A stretch of DNA of 64,000 nt from Limnoperna fortunei (lineage: Eukaryota; Mollusca; Bivalvia; Mytilida; Modiolidae), in assembly GCA_944474755.1 (NCBI GenBank), contig OX104112.1, positions 64,077,640-64,141,639 of the forward strand, written 5' to 3'. This document shows positions 32,245 through 45,061 of this stretch, in pieces. Under the pieces are notes generated by a model that saw nothing but the letters and a program-made list of their open reading frames with translations, was not told where the DNA came from and did not search any database. The translations under genes and the position numbers were made by a program. Position 1 is the first letter of the stretch. Each line of letters begins with the position of its first letter.

Positions 32245-32535
32245 ATTTTCATCAACAACAAAAAATTCTATAAAACTTTGTAAATTTAGAACTTGCAATC
32301 ATAAACTTCCTGTTGAAACGGGAAGATGGAATAATTTTGAATGACAAAATATGAAATGTAACCTGTGTAATTAAAGCATAGGAGACGAATTTCTCTATGT
32401 TCTAGAATGTCAATGCTTATTAGATGATAGAAAGAAACTGATCAGTAAACAGCTGACTAGAAAACCAAATATTTTAAAGTTCAAGGATATTATGGCAACA
32501 AAAAAAAGATTCAAATTAATTAAAACTATGTAAAT
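32245..32535 (+). pseudogene. LINE C-terminal tail, plus strand
   Basis: Plus-strand frames give SIKLCKFRTCNHKLPVETGR W, a stop and frameshift, KCNLCN, IGDEFLYVLECQCLLDDRKK, then KPNILKFKDIMATKKRFKLI, ending in a stop. This is the typical end of a molluscan non-LTR retrotransposon ORF: R-[TS]-x-N-H-K-L-P-[VI]-E-x-G-R-W, C-x-x-C, E-F-x-[YH]-x-L-x-C. It is truncated at the 5' side. Confidence 0.65.
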
Positions 32536-32984
32536 TGATAAAAATCATAAATAAAAAAATGTGTCCTCCCGGCTAAAACTAACCTGTTCTCTATATTATA
32601 TTTATTGAATGTGTTATGTGTCATTTGTGACACTGTTTTGTGCTATATTGTGTGTCTGTATGTTGCATATATTGTACATAGTATTTCTCTGTACCTAAAT
32701 GCTCGGCTCATGAGAAAAAAGTTATATGTATCAATAGTTTCCAACAACGTACAATAATCCATTTTAAATTTTTCTATGTGAAATCGATTACACCTTTTCA
32801 CGGACACATCCCGTTTTCCATTTCAACGGACTAGCTTAAAAGATTTAACATTGTAATGAATCAATCAATTTGTTTTCACATTTATGACATGTAGACGATA
32901 ACCTGTTTTATATGTTATGTCTTCTACTGTTTTTCCTCCTGAGGAGAGTCAACCGAGCCATGTCATTGTGCTAAATTTGATATC

Positions 32985-33905
32985 TGATGACTTTTGATTT
33001 TTGGCTTTTTACTCTTTTATTCTTTCGTTTCTTAGTATAATTGCATTAATCTTATATTTCTATTACGTCACGAAATATATATTTATATGTGTCATCAAAT
33101 TAAATTGTAATCAACATACGAACATTGATTGATTGGATTTTATGCCAAGTATTACACATATTAGATTCATGGGTAGTATGTTCCATAATAAATTTTAAAA
33201 AATCGTTTTATTATCTCAAAGTGAAAACCATTAAAAATAATTCAACGACGATATTGATAATTTCCCACCGTTTTATAAACGAGATCGACGTCTTTGAAAA
33301 TGTAATACCGTAATTTACAATTGATTACGGTGTATTCCGGTCATTACTCCCATTTGTTGTATGTGGCTATAATATTTAACAAATATACGCTATAAACTGT
33401 ATATATAACAATTCTTCAAAGAGTTGCATCCATTATTATTTATTGAAATCTCTCTGCCAAACCTTTCTACGCACATATCATGCTTATTTGAAGAACATGG
33501 AATAACGGACAGACTTAAAAAATCATTAGTTGTCTACACAGCAAGAGTAGTCCAAGTTTATCACTTTTCTCGCATATAAATACCTTTACATTCCATAAAA
33601 AAAAATCCCTGCCAAGTCGGGTGCTGAATCCACGTTCCCTCCATCAACACGATGAAGAGAACGTGGATTCAGAACCCCTGACATGTAGGATGCACAAAAA
33701 GTGCTTTCCGCATTTGGTTTTTGACCTTTTACTGTTTTTTCTTCCATTTCTGAGTATAAGATCATTAATCATATATTTTTATTTCGTCACGAAATATATG
33801 TTTATATGTGTCATCAAATTAAATTGTAATCAACATTCGAATATTAAGTGATTAATTTTATGCCAAGTATTACACAAATATTACATGCATGGGTAGTAGT
33901 AGGTT
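32985..33905 (+). repeat. Direct duplication of about 200 bp around a MITE
   Basis: cgtcacgaaatatat...tatatgtgtcatcaaattaaa and atgccaagtattacacata occur at 33066-33170 and again at 33786-33885, about 720 bp apart and in the same order. Confidence 0.6.
33608..33690. mobile_element. MITE family B, copy 1
   Basis: ccaagtcgggtgctgaatcc and cgttccctccatcaa, then the inverse with cgtggattcagaacccctga. Same layout and right arm (cagaacccctgac) as 35676-35776. Confidence 0.55.
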
Positions 33906-33909
33906 CGTT

Positions 33910-34790
33910 CATTTTCACCAAGTTTCAGAATTTTCTGGCAATGAAATTAATATAAGCATTAAAATGTAATTTGCCAATACGTGGGCTTGTACTTAACACT
34001 TTATGGGAAGGCGTCAGTGCTTCGCATTTTCCAGCGGATTCATGCCTCGTATACATTCTGTTTTCTTTACTTTTATGTTTATTCAAGCCTCTAGTGTACA
34101 AATTGTACCGAATAAATAAATAAATTAATAAGTATTCTATTACATTTATTAATGTTAAATATGTACATCTGTGATTCGAATAGCCAGGAAGTAGGATGTT
34201 AGTATTATAATGTACTTGCATAAATAATATATACAGTAGAATGCTGGATATAAAATCTGTGTAGTTTCTCTTCGTTCAATTTAATCCATTGGTATGGCAG
34301 GGTAAAAGGGAAAATCCCAGTCTTGTCGGCGGTATATTTTCTTGATTTATTAAGGAAACACTAGGACACATTTGCATGTGTTACAAGAGGTTTTTCAACC
34401 GAACACTCATACAATAAACGTATACAGAATTAGCATGTGGTGAATTAATGTAACAATATATGAGTTTAACGGTATAAAAAACAGTATCCAAAATAATACA
34501 CTGTATTTTGGAAAGAGAAGCAACTTTTCTGATAAAAAAGTGACAATCTTTTATCAACAACTCAACCTTACAGTACGACATCCGTAATATATGAGAACAT
34601 AGTATCAGGGTAAATTTTTTTTTCTTAAACACGTAATATTTTCAACTTTCAAAAAAGGATATGATATTCATCTCAGACATTTTCTTCACAGAAGTTACAT
34701 TATATATCATTTCTTGGTATGTTGTGCTATCTTCGTAAATTTGATGCTCTAAATTTTGTGGTCCATGATCTAGAAATCTCGGATAATTTA
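33910..34790. other. Intergenic, possibly decayed LINE flank
   Basis: Minus-strand open frames at 33925-34221 and 34381-34632 have no recognisable motif. They could be eroded 3' sequence of the LINE that starts at 34800. Confidence 0.3.
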
Positions 34791-35675
34791 AATTAATAGT
34801 TTTCCATAGAAATTGTTTTCTTACAAAGTAGAACAGAATTTATAGCATGATGCTTTTATCACTAAACCATTTTGGATAAATTGATCAGACAGTATTTGAC
34901 GCACTAAAGTTTTATCATTGTATGTGAATTGGCTGGTAAATATTAATCCCATACCAGTTTCATTAAATATAGACTCTATATATTTGGTCCATTTGAAATC
35001 ATAGTGGTAGTTATTTCTAAAGTGTAACATGAATGAATACTAAATGATACTAACTTTTTTCTCAGTGTGTAACAATTTAATAGAAAAAGAAATCATTCTA
35101 AATTCAGTTATAATTTTAAGAGGAAATCTACCCAATTCACCATAAAATTTGTAGTTGAGTTTCTAACTTAAAGAATTTCAAGTAAATTTGTTCAATTTTT
35201 TTTTCAAATTTTCCTATCCACATACTGACCCATATAATAGAATTGGTTAAATCACAGAAATCAAACATTTTGAGCTGGACATCTATATGTAAGGATTAGC
35301 TTATAAATACAGAATAAATACGTGTGTGGTTGGTTTACAATTTTCTTTCTTGTATCAACGAAAAAGTCAAAAACAACACCAAGATATATATAAGTATCAA
35401 CAATCTCTAATTCTGCATCTTAAAATGTATATTTACATTTGGGTTTTACCTTTCTTTTACAAAATATCATAACTATTGACATGCAATTTCCAAAAGATCA
35501 CAATATGACTGAAAAATTTCTGTTTCAGCCACAGTATCGTCGGCATACAGGATTACAAAAAGTTTGTTAAAAATATGTAAAGTTGTCTGATTTGGTTGGA
35601 CTACCTTTATTTTTGAATATCGGTCTTATAATAGTACTTGTCCAACTTTTTAGTACATTTTATGTACAACTTCTT

Positions 35676-35776
35676 ATCATCCTCCCAAGTCAGGAGTTCA
35701 GAGTCCGCGTTCGCTCCATCATCATCATCATCATGGAGCGAACGCGGACTCAGAACCCCTGACTTGGACGGATGAT
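35676..35776. mobile_element. MITE family B, copy 2, inside the LINE
   Basis: Inverted ends atcatcct/ggatgat, aagtcagg/cctgactt and gagtccgcgttcgctcc/ggagcgaacgcggactc around (ATC)n. Same family as 33608-33690. Confidence 0.65.
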
Positions 35777-36394
35777 CGTTTATCTAAGACTACATTAAAT
35801 AATTTACAATATACTGAGATTAAAAATGGAGTTGAGTATTTCAGGTACTCGTTCAAAATGTTATTTTTACATTGAGTGTTATTATATTTTTAAGCTCTGC
35901 AATTGCTTCTACAATTTGGTGGTCATTAATGTGCCCATGCATTCAGTATTTCATCATACCAAGGATTATTACAAATGTCATCTACATTAATGTCAATAGT
36001 ATCACGTGCTTCAATTCAATCACCTGCATTTTAAGTTTTAAAATGCTCATATAAATGTTTCTATTTCGATGTGTGTATTTTTGTTTATTGATGCAATATT
36101 TTCCAGAACCCTTTGTATTTGATTTGATAAAGTGCAGATCATTTGAACAATTTTCTTGATAGTTTATGTAGTTTGTTTGTACAATTTTTCTTTATTTCTT
36201 GGCAGTCTTGTTCATCAATTAATGTTCCCTTCTGTTTTAAATTTTGTGTATATTTTACGTGCTAGGTGGAACTCGTCACATTTAATTTTGAAAGACTTAT
36301 TAAAACACAGATCTATGTACAAGGTTTGCCTTTTCCGAATACTGAGTATGCAGTATTTAACACTCACTGTTAAAGGGTAGGGTGTACACAACTC

Positions 36395-36535
36395 CAATCC
36401 TAATTGACATGGATTGCCAGTTTTCTTACCGAAGGTCGGGAGTTTCTGCGGGTATTCCGGCTTCCTCCCCAATAAAAACTGGACGCCACAATAGAGCTTA
36501 AAAATTGCTGAAAATGGCATTAAACATCAAATAAA
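36395..36535 (+). repeat. SINE body inserted in the LINE
   Basis: ggattgccagttttcttacc, gaaggtcgggagtttctg, ccggcttcctccccaataaa, aactggacgcc and a (CAAATAAA) end; opposite in orientation to the LINE. Confidence 0.6.
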
Positions 36536-37419
36536 CAGTATTCAATTAAATTGCCTACGTAATTTATTTGCTCAAGAGAAACTGATTTTACATTTAGTTT
36601 GTCGAGTTTAAAATTAATCTCCTTAGGAACAGCATTGTGTGATTGTCGCCTGGAGCATTTCGTCTGCTTTGTTTGTGTTCCATTACACTTTAGTCGTACC
36701 TTGTTATTTTGTATGTGTTGTTGTGATGTACCGGTATTGATTATTGGAATTTTTAATTGAAAATGCAGTTGACAATGTACATCAGAAAATAAAGGATTAT
36801 ATACAATAATATCACATTCACACACAATATCAAACATATTTGTTGATAGGATTATGTAGTCTGCTACACATTTATCTTTACAAGTTAGTTTGCCTCTAAA
36901 CTTACCGTTATTAGCAATATATAAAGAACACCGTTTAAATAATTCGAGCAGTTTCGAACCATAGTTATTCACACAATATTTTTCCTCACTAAACATTTCA
37001 ATGGATCTATCTGAATTTTGTGAGATAACATTCTCATTCAATAACATAAGTCATACATGTGGATATCTCATGGCGTGAGACAAAAACTCGCGCAATTCTG
37101 AAGGTCGCCACGCTCTCACATTGAAACAACGATAAAAAATAAATTATTGAAAAGTGATAAGTCATTAGTATCTGCAATCGCAAGGATATCACAGAGGTCT
37201 TTATTGATTTTAATCATATCACTAGCAGTAATTGTTAGTGAATTTAAGTCACCAACCAGTGCAATATTATTAGTTTTAGATTTACATAAAAAATGTATCA
37301 TTTCATCTTCTACTGCCGTAAAAGCATCTTTTGATGAATATTGTGAGGACTCGGGGGGGGGGGGTGATACAAACAAAAAGTATTTTTTATTTGGTAATAA
37401 TGAAGTTTAACATTTTAAC

Positions 37420-39160
37420 TTACACAAGAAACTGTTTTACGGGGTTAAATTGAGAGGATGTGGACACACATAATCTTTAATTGCATGTACCCCAATATGG
37501 AAAATGCATAGCAAATAATTGGTTTATTGTAATCTACAGAACAAGGAAACTTCTTTTCTTTGATATTTAGTCAGACTTAGAATATATAAAATCCCTCGGG
37601 ATGATATAATCCCCTGAATTATAACGTTTGCCTGGTGCAAGTTGTTTAAAGAGCATGCACATTTTTATTATAAAACAAATCTATCTAATTTTATGCGAAT
37701 AGATCTAGGCTCTGTATAGTGAATACTTGAGCGCTAATATACAGTAATATTTAGATTTAAATAAAAGCAAATCGAAATACAAACAAAACTTATAACAAAT
37801 ACACTATGGATTCATTCCTATATACTGTAATGAGTTTAGTTTAATATCTTATCCCTTATCACAACAAATTGCAATTTACAATTTAAAGACATTTAAAGAT
37901 TTCAAAATTTTCCAATTTTGAAAGGGGTCAATTGTCAAATACGTGAATGATATAGAAAAAATATATACTAACAATGTTTGGTTTCTCATTATTGTGATTC
38001 AACAAATATTTGGGACAAGTTCCGAAATTTAATAAATACAGTGTCAATATACGTTTAAAACATTTTATTAAAACTATAATGCCCTTGACTTTGAATGGTG
38101 TGCTTTTGTTGTGAGTGGTGTGAATTTAATAGAGGTGTACAGGTCACGTGTTGCTTGTAGAAAAACTTATATGGAATCTTTCTTTTTAAGGTAAGAATTA
38201 TAGTGTAATGCTTAGAGTGTTTATTAATTTACGAATATTAAACTTGGTTATTAATTAACGAATATTTAATATGTCGCCGAAAACTGAGGGGAACTTAGTT
38301 TTGAATATTCCTGTGCGTGAATGTTTGCTAGCGACGCGTTTTGAATGTTTTTGCGCGTAAATGTTTACCAGCGACGCGCGTCGTTACGGACATACATTGC
38401 GACGTCACTCCAGGGAGTGAAAGAACTGAGTTTATTTCATCGCAGACAATGTAATAATAAGCTCTCATGGCTCATGGTCCTTTAAGTGATCGACACAAAA
38501 AAACATTATCCAAATGCAATGCTCGCAGTATTGCCAGAAGGCCTTCAGAAATGTTCTGAACACTTGAGGGAAGTACAATGAATCGCGTAGATTATAAAAA
38601 TAAAACCAAGAATTAACCTGAATTCTTTTTTTTTCCCCTTATAGTTGAACACATCACAAACGATTCAAACTGCTGCGCTGTGTTTTCCATTACGTCGCTT
38701 ATCATTATGTTTCAAGTTTAATAAGAAGACTTGTTTCAGAAGTAAATGAAGTACTACAGGTTCAGGCGGAGACTAGCAAAAACAAATTTATTAATATAAC
38801 AATAGACAATAGACGTAAAGCAAAACAATCCCTTTTGAAAGGTAACATGCATATTTCAAATCAATTCCACTGGCACATGGGGTCAGGATAATTTTTCATT
38901 GACGAAAATGTCAATAAATGAGTAAATAGATAGTATTTACCCGTTTGGTAATTTGGTAACCAGTCTAACATTTCTCGTTGCGAAATACCTCCCTCAGAAA
39001 ACACATAAATTTCGCTTCTATTATACTATTATTTTATTATTTAATTATATTTTGTTTTTGTTTTTTATTATATTTTATTATACTATTAAACTGTTGTTTA
39101 GTAAAAGTGTAAAAAGCACACCATAAGCCGATTCATTGACATTCTATTAAATAATAAATT
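37420..39160. other. Intergenic
   Basis: At 38318-38385 the block aatgtttgctagcgacgcg is repeated as aatgtttaccagcgacgcg in a CpG-richer patch. A donor-like ttttaag|gtaag occurs at 38190. No gene was supported. Confidence 0.35.
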
Positions 39161-39164
39161 ATCC

Positions 39165-39295
39165 TGATCCCAAGTTCCTGTGAGGTTTTCTCCGGGCACT
39201 CCAGCTTCCTCCTCCAATAAAAACTGGACGCCCGAATATGGCTGAAAAAATTGCTGAAAGTGACGTTAAATACTAATCAAACAAACAAATCCATT
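39165..39295 (+). repeat. SINE body with tail
   Basis: ggttttctccgggcactcca, gcttcctcctccaataaaaa, ctggacgcccgaatatggct and a (CAAA)n end at 39280-39291. Confidence 0.65.
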
Positions 39296-39299
39296 TAAC

Positions 39300-40020
39300 C
39301 TAAAATATGAGTAATCGCCCTTGAAGGATAAACACACTATTTTTTATCCGTTGTTAAAGTATAATGTTTATTATGTGAACATAAAAATGACAAAATTTAC
39401 TACCAATATGTGTGAACCGGAAGATGAAAATCACTTCTAGACTTTTAACAATTTTCAGTCCTAGTACGTGTAGCTTCCGAGCACTTGAATTTCCATTTAA
39501 CCTAGCAAGTATACAAAATTAACAGGGTGTGCCATAACACTCTTTTTGTGCAACACGTTGTACGCTATCTACTGTTGGTTTACCGTAGTTTTAAATCTTA
39601 TCACATGTAGAATTTAAGACTGATAACCGAACTGATCCTTAAGGTTTAAGAACAAATACCGCTGTCTTCAGTGCAAATCGAACAATTTAAGCAGAAAGCA
39701 GTACGTATCTGTCAACTATGTTTTCATTTAGACGTAACATGAAAGCACTCAGATAAATAAAAAAATCCTCTTTATGTAATGCAATTAAAATGCACTCTTA
39801 AATATGAATATTGACGATTTTAAAGAGTGGTAATTGTCAAATAAATTGATAAATCTATACACAGGAGTGGTCATATGTAACTGAACGTTGGCAGGGAAGT
39901 TAAGAAAAGTGTGCAAGTTGGGGGTGGGGGTGGGGGGGGGGAATTAAAATGTTGAAACATTAGAACGCGATTGTTGATTCATAGCGGAGACGTTACTGTC
40001 CTTTACATGTTTACTGGTCT
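39300..40020. other. Intergenic with a G-rich run
   Basis: At 39919-39942 the plus strand has four or more runs of at least five G separated by single T, capable of G-quadruplex formation. Otherwise nothing. Confidence 0.4.
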
Positions 40021-40022
40021 AA

Positions 40023-40191
40023 ATGGTTTTGCAAATTAAACTTTAAACATATTTTAGACAGTATTCTGTTATGATAACAGAATACTGTCTAAAATTTTGC
40101 AAATTAAACTTTAAACATATTTTAGACAGTATTCTGTTATGATAACAGAATACTGTCTAAAATCTGTTTAAAGTTTAATTTGCAAAACCAT
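40023..40191. mobile_element. Palindromic element with internally duplicated palindrome
   Basis: Outer arms tggttttgcaaattaaactt / aagtttaatttgcaaaacca. Inside, the palindrome ttttagacagtattctgtta..., with its inverse, occurs twice in tandem together with the tttgcaaattaaactttaaa segment (unit about 73 bp). Non-coding. Confidence 0.7.
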
Positions 40192-40199
40192 ACTTATCC

Positions 40200-42290
40200 C
40201 ATATATTATATCAATAGAAGTTTTATACACAAAATACATGATATTGATTATGGTTGTCAGAAAACACGCTGATAGCAAACATAGTGATATATCAAACATA
40301 AGTGTTGAACACGTTACCCTGAGATAAAAATGTCTTTATAGGTAAGTTTCATGTTGGTGTCACGTGGTTGGTGTGCAGATTGTAGTAAATCCAATGTTAG
40401 TTATATATGGCGGTAAGATACTAGTATATTTGTAAATAGATTCCGTTAACTTATAATTCTGTTTCTGTACTTTTTTTTCTGAACACGTCGTACACATCGA
40501 TTCTTAACTCCTGGCACTGTTAATTCATGTAGTTAAATTGATTGCTTTGTAAATCGTCAGCTAAAGCAAATGTCCATATTTAATTGCATTAGTAAATTCA
40601 ATTTGGTAACTTGAACTATTTTATTGCATTACCCAATGTACAAGTTCCGTAACTTATAATAATGTTCGTGGTTTATCTCTTTGTTCTACCTATATATCCT
40701 GTACCGGTCATTTCTATACTTGATGGCTTTACAACTCAGATGGGGTCAAAGTTGGGTATCCAACTACCACGGTTATCGAGATTACTTATTTTGTCGTACT
40801 TCACATTGTTTCAATTACAACTACTTCACAGCAAAAACTAAACATGTGCATCCCAGTGCCGTCTTTATCGAGTACTTCAGGCTATTTTAAGGCTTTTGAT
40901 ATTGTATGTATTCCCTACTTGCGGTAAACAAGATTTATCTCCCATTTGCAGAGTTATCTGTTCTTTTGAGCAGGTACTTTATATTAACTACTGTGGGTAA
41001 AAAGTAGTTTTTCTACAATATTTTTTTATTCACATATAGCAAAGTATCCAATAAAATTTAATATGATATGCAAACTAATTCTGTAAATTTTTTAGTTGCA
41101 CTGGAACAGTCAGTCCACAGACATTATTTATGAATAAAAACATGATTTTTCCCTATCTGTTCAATACTAGATACCTGCTGTTATGAAAGACAACTCTTGA
41201 AAATGGGAAGTAACTCTTGTATTCCGAAAATAGGCAATATCTGTCATTGGTATTATTGTTTTCTAAAGATTATTTTAATTGTTCATGGAGCTCGTAATAA
41301 TTTCTTTTCGCTTTATTGATAGCTGTGTTTTATTGCTGTATATACTGGACAAAAAACCAACAGCCTATATTTTTTTACTAATTGTTATCGAATAACTTTT
41401 AAGACAGACTCTAATGATTAGCTAAAACCAATATCACATGACATGTTTTTATGCATTTTAAAACCAATATGCAACATGCAGTTATCAACCTTAATAGAAT
41501 GGTAGTATATATGCGATAAATGTCACTTTTCAAAAGGAGGTAGAAACTCTTTCTGAGGCAGGCCAATGAACGTCATGTATGTACAGACGACGTCAAAATC
41601 GCCGTAAAAACAAACCAGCTAATTTAAGAACTGACCGTTTAAATTTCATTTTGCTTAAATACAGTTATTCTTCACTTGTGGCAGATCTTAATTTAGATCA
41701 GAATTCACTTGGGGCTGATCCTAATTTAGATCAGAATCTATTACGGTAATGTTTGTTTTGTAGACATTTAAATGTAGTCAATTTCGTTGCTATTTTCAAC
41801 ACTGTGACTTGTACAGCAAAGAGTTATAATACTGGTCAATTGAGGGCAATGATTTAAGTAAACAATTTAAATTGATCGATATATAGAAATGGTCAGGTGA
41901 ATTTAAATAAATTTTAGAAGTTGAAGTGTCACAACTGTACACATAATTATAGGATTAGAACAAAATAAAATTTCTACTGTAACAGGTCACAACATGACAC
42001 CAAAGAATTTTGGAAATACGTTTGGAAATTGTATATGATCATGCTAAAATATATTATAACTAAACGGATTCGAACAAGTATTTATGAACACAAATAAACA
42101 CAAGTACTTTGAAAGCCACAGTTGTGACACGTCCACCTAGCAAATGCAAGCAAGAAAAGATACGTATACTTAATAGTTTTATTACAAAATGGAAAATAAC
42201 ACGCAGCTGAATGACGGTCAGATTTTTTTCAACATAACAGCGACAAAGTTAAAGCGTAAGGTTGTTCAATGTCATATGATGCAGCATAGT
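40200..42290. other. Intergenic, nothing firm
   Basis: Contains a short direct repeat (atcttaatttagatcagaat / atcctaatttagatcagaat, about 41686 and 41718). Short open frames have no support. Confidence 0.4.
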
Positions 42291-42299
42291 TTGTCACTG

Positions 42300-42615
42300 C
42301 GAGGCTCGCAATACTCAAACCACAGAGCTACACAGCGCGTTCCCAGGTGTTGGATATGGAAAGGCCATCTCGTTAGGGATTTCATGCCATAATAAGTAAA
42401 CCTGACGCGGACCGTATTGGGTAACGTGTTTAAGAGTACCACACTCCTTGCACGATAAAGACCTCTTTGTAGATTTGATAAGAGTACCCCTTCACAAAAG
42501 ACTAAATTTTAGCATCCCTGCCAATTACTCCATACTTTTCACGTTGCAATTTTGTTCCCGGTGTCCCACCCTTTTCCCGTCGATTTCTTCTGTTTTAAAC
42601 TGTTCTCTTCCGGAG
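42300..42615 (-). repeat. Dispersed repeat A, minus strand
   Basis: acacagcgcgttcccaggtg, accgtattgggtaacgtg, ccacactccttgcacgataa and ccaattactccatacttttc are inverse matches to 30750-31030. Confidence 0.6.
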
Positions 42616-42619
42616 TAGA

Positions 42620-43555
42620 GCTTAAATATCGCTCGCCGAACTATTCTTAAAACTATAGAAATAGTTAGACTTAGTCAGTGTGCAGGGTAGGTAGTAAAAC
42701 GAATAATCCTTTTTGTTAATCCGACAAATGACCAAACTTAACATTTTAATTCGGACTACCCGTAAAGCCGAGATTGGTAAACATGCTTTGTTTGGCTATA
42801 TTCTTCTTCATCTTCTACAACATTTATATGTATTGGGATGTTTGTAATGAAGGTGGGGAGGACAAAAGGACTTTGATTTTCATAAAATTTCGGAAATTAG
42901 AGATAGTTGGAGTTTGCAGATTACAGGCCATGTAGGGGTACATGTTTAGTCCCGCATACATTTTAAAAATAAAGATAGGGGTACGTATTTTGTCCAGCTA
43001 TCTTCTCGTGCAGCTTTGAAGTTTTTGAATATGGTGGTATATTTGAACACGCTGTGGAAGTGGGCAAACTAAAGGAATTTTACTTAGTCAGTTTGCAGGT
43101 CATGTAGAGTAAAGCTTGTCAGGATATCTTCGGAGCAGTCAAACCATGGGAATACTAGGTATGAATTAATATAAACCCACTTTAAATAGAATAACTGTCT
43201 TACTAACAAACTTCTTATCTACTACTTTTTTCGTGTATTTATACGCTCGACGAAACATTGGAGAAACGCTGGACGGATAATATATCCATTTTCTTTCTGT
43301 TTCTTAAAATATGTTTCAACAATTTGGAAATATATAGAGAAAACACTTTTTTGGTCAAATATTCAAGTTCACATTACTTAATATCTTGAATTAAACAAAA
43401 ACTACTTTTGTGATAAAATAATACCAGTCACCCTATTGAAAAGTTTCAATGCTGAAATCGAATTCTTCTTGTCAAAAACTATACCGTGCTTTCTGCACGT
43501 GGCTCATGCTGTACACATTTGAATATATCCATAAAAAGCTATGCAAACAAAGTTT
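42620..43555. other. Intergenic, nothing recognised
   Basis: No gene or clear repeat seen. Confidence 0.4.
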
Positions 43556-43559
43556 GGAT

Positions 43560-43945
43560 TGTGTAGTCATTTTAATTGTGTGGGTAGAAGAGCAGCTTCT
43601 TCTGTAGATTTGGACCTAGCAAATAAAAAGGCTTCTTCTCATCGCCGGATATCTTGTTAATGGGACGATGCCATCCTTCAACATCGTTGTTCGTCCTAGT
43701 GAGATCATTGTAAACTGTTCATGACTCGACAGGCCAAACATTATTAATCACCCATGTGTCTTCTATGTACTGCCCACGTTGTTTATCTGGATCGTTCTGA
43801 AGTGCTTTTAGCTTTGTAAATGCTGTACTTATGTCTTCGGCTGGAAGGAATAGCAATGCCATCAGCTTTCTGATGTACTTAAAAATACTGCCATCATGTG
43901 GGTAGGCTGGCTGTAATAAAAAATACATACTTTTAAATTTCATTT
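43560..43945 (-). pseudogene. MULE-type transposase, C-terminal part
   Basis: The minus-strand frame gives FKYIRKLMALLFLPAEDIST, AFTKLKALQND, YIEDTWVINNVWPVES, then TGA where the family has Trp, then TVYNDLTRTNNDVEGWHRPI and NKISGDEKKPFYLLGPNLQK. This is the same R-T-N-N-x-[VL]-E-G-W-H region as at 6.6-6.8 kb but a clearly different copy. One in-frame stop (43723), and no continuous N-terminal catalytic region upstream. Confidence 0.65.
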
Positions 43946-44079
43946 TAATAAATTGTTATCAAAATTATGAATTAGATGTATAAATTATATTGGTTTGTTC
44001 TGAGGTAGAGCAACCTACATGTACATGCATATCGACATACGGTTCTGTAAACTTTAAATACCAAATGTAGTTGTGGTCA

Positions 44080-44314
44080 TTAACATTTAAACTGAATAAA
44101 TTTTCCAATATTATTACTAGTGAAACGGAACCTTTACTGTACCGTCAATTTCTACCAGTTTCCTCTTTGTGAACCATCAACTATAGAGTATGTTAGTGTG
44201 TCATCTTCTTCAGGTAGTTGGTCTGGCATATGGTCGTCTTGGATAGAATTGAACAAAAATTTATTTATTTATTTAACTGTGAAGAAAACGATCAACTCTA
44301 AAATTCATGTTAAA

Positions 44315-44360
<46 letters not shown>

Positions 44361-44670
44361 ATTTTGAGATTAAATTGCGGCCGCGGACTTTTTTGAGTAG
44401 TATTACTTACTTCTCGTGGATTACATTAGGAGCCTATAGTTAGTTATGCTAGTCCCAGATTACATCAGGATCTGCAATGGTCCGATAAGAGATGTCAAAA
44501 GATCCATCTAGATGAATTGTAGAACCGGATTCGTCTGCTGCACTGAAGGAGGAGTCGAAGGTGTTGTCTGCATCAGGAGTGTGATCAGATGCATTGTCTT
44601 GTGTGTGAGTTGGCTGGTTGGTCAAAGTCTGTTGTGGTATTTGTGGACTCATATACCCAAGCCTCAAAAG
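44080..44670 (-). pseudogene. Possible N-terminal fragments of the same MULE transposase
   Basis: Two minus-strand pieces: 44667-44449 (an acidic Gln/Thr/Asp-rich frame with HLDGSFDISYRTIADPD) and about 44250-44130 (DQLPEEDDTLTYSIVDGSQR G). The latter resembles the lead-in to a FLYWCH-type zinc-binding domain found before MULE domains. They are separated by an (AT)n run and stops. Assignment is tentative. Confidence 0.3.
44316..44358 (+). repeat. (AT)n microsatellite
   Basis: About 20 uninterrupted TA dinucleotides. Confidence 0.9.
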
Positions 44671-45061
44671 AATAAGTTGTTCTTAAGGATTGTTGAAATT
44701 TTATCAGTTAATTTGAAATACAAATAAAAAATATGCTTGAATTCGTATTTTGTTTTTAATAAACTGTGTGTTAAATGTCTGCATCCCCCGTAATTTAATG
44801 CAAGGGATGATCTACTCAGATTCACCCGTGATCTTTTGGTTCATTAATCATTCAGGCCGGGTCAATACTCAAATTTCGCCAGTAATTCCATATTATAATT
44901 TTAATATTTTTGAAAACATTTATTGATCACGTAGTTTTAAAACGAGTATGTCTAAAACATTGTTCGTTTTATAGGTTCATGTTGAAATGTGTTTTTATAG
45001 ATAAAAAAACTGTAATGACGACATAAAAATGGCTTCAGTATGAAATTTACTCATTTATGTC

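Larger units (their letters stand above)
34800..37400 (-). pseudogene. Degenerate LINE (non-LTR retrotransposon) with endonuclease and RT remnants
   Basis: Minus-strand order: endonuclease pieces (37376-37116: VSPPPPESSQYSSKDAF, FLCKSKTNNIALVGDLNS; 37047-36520: NNYGSKLLELFKRCSLYIAN, CVADYIILSTNMFDIV, LFSDVHCQLHF). A linker follows (36370-36215: CFNKSFKIKCDEFHLARKIY), then a thin RT N-terminal part. The RT catalytic block reads LYADDTVAETE (YADD codons at 35536-35547), then HIDVQLKMFDFCDLTNSIIW and YDFKWTKYIESIFNETGMG. Numerous stops, frameshifts and deletions (most of the RT palm between the fingers and YADD) make it inactive. It is interrupted by a MITE and a SINE. Confidence 0.7.

Noticed and set aside
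44120..44443. 107-codon plus-strand frame with Ile-Tyr repeats
   Set aside because: Includes the (AT)n microsatellite and overlaps minus-strand transposase remnants.
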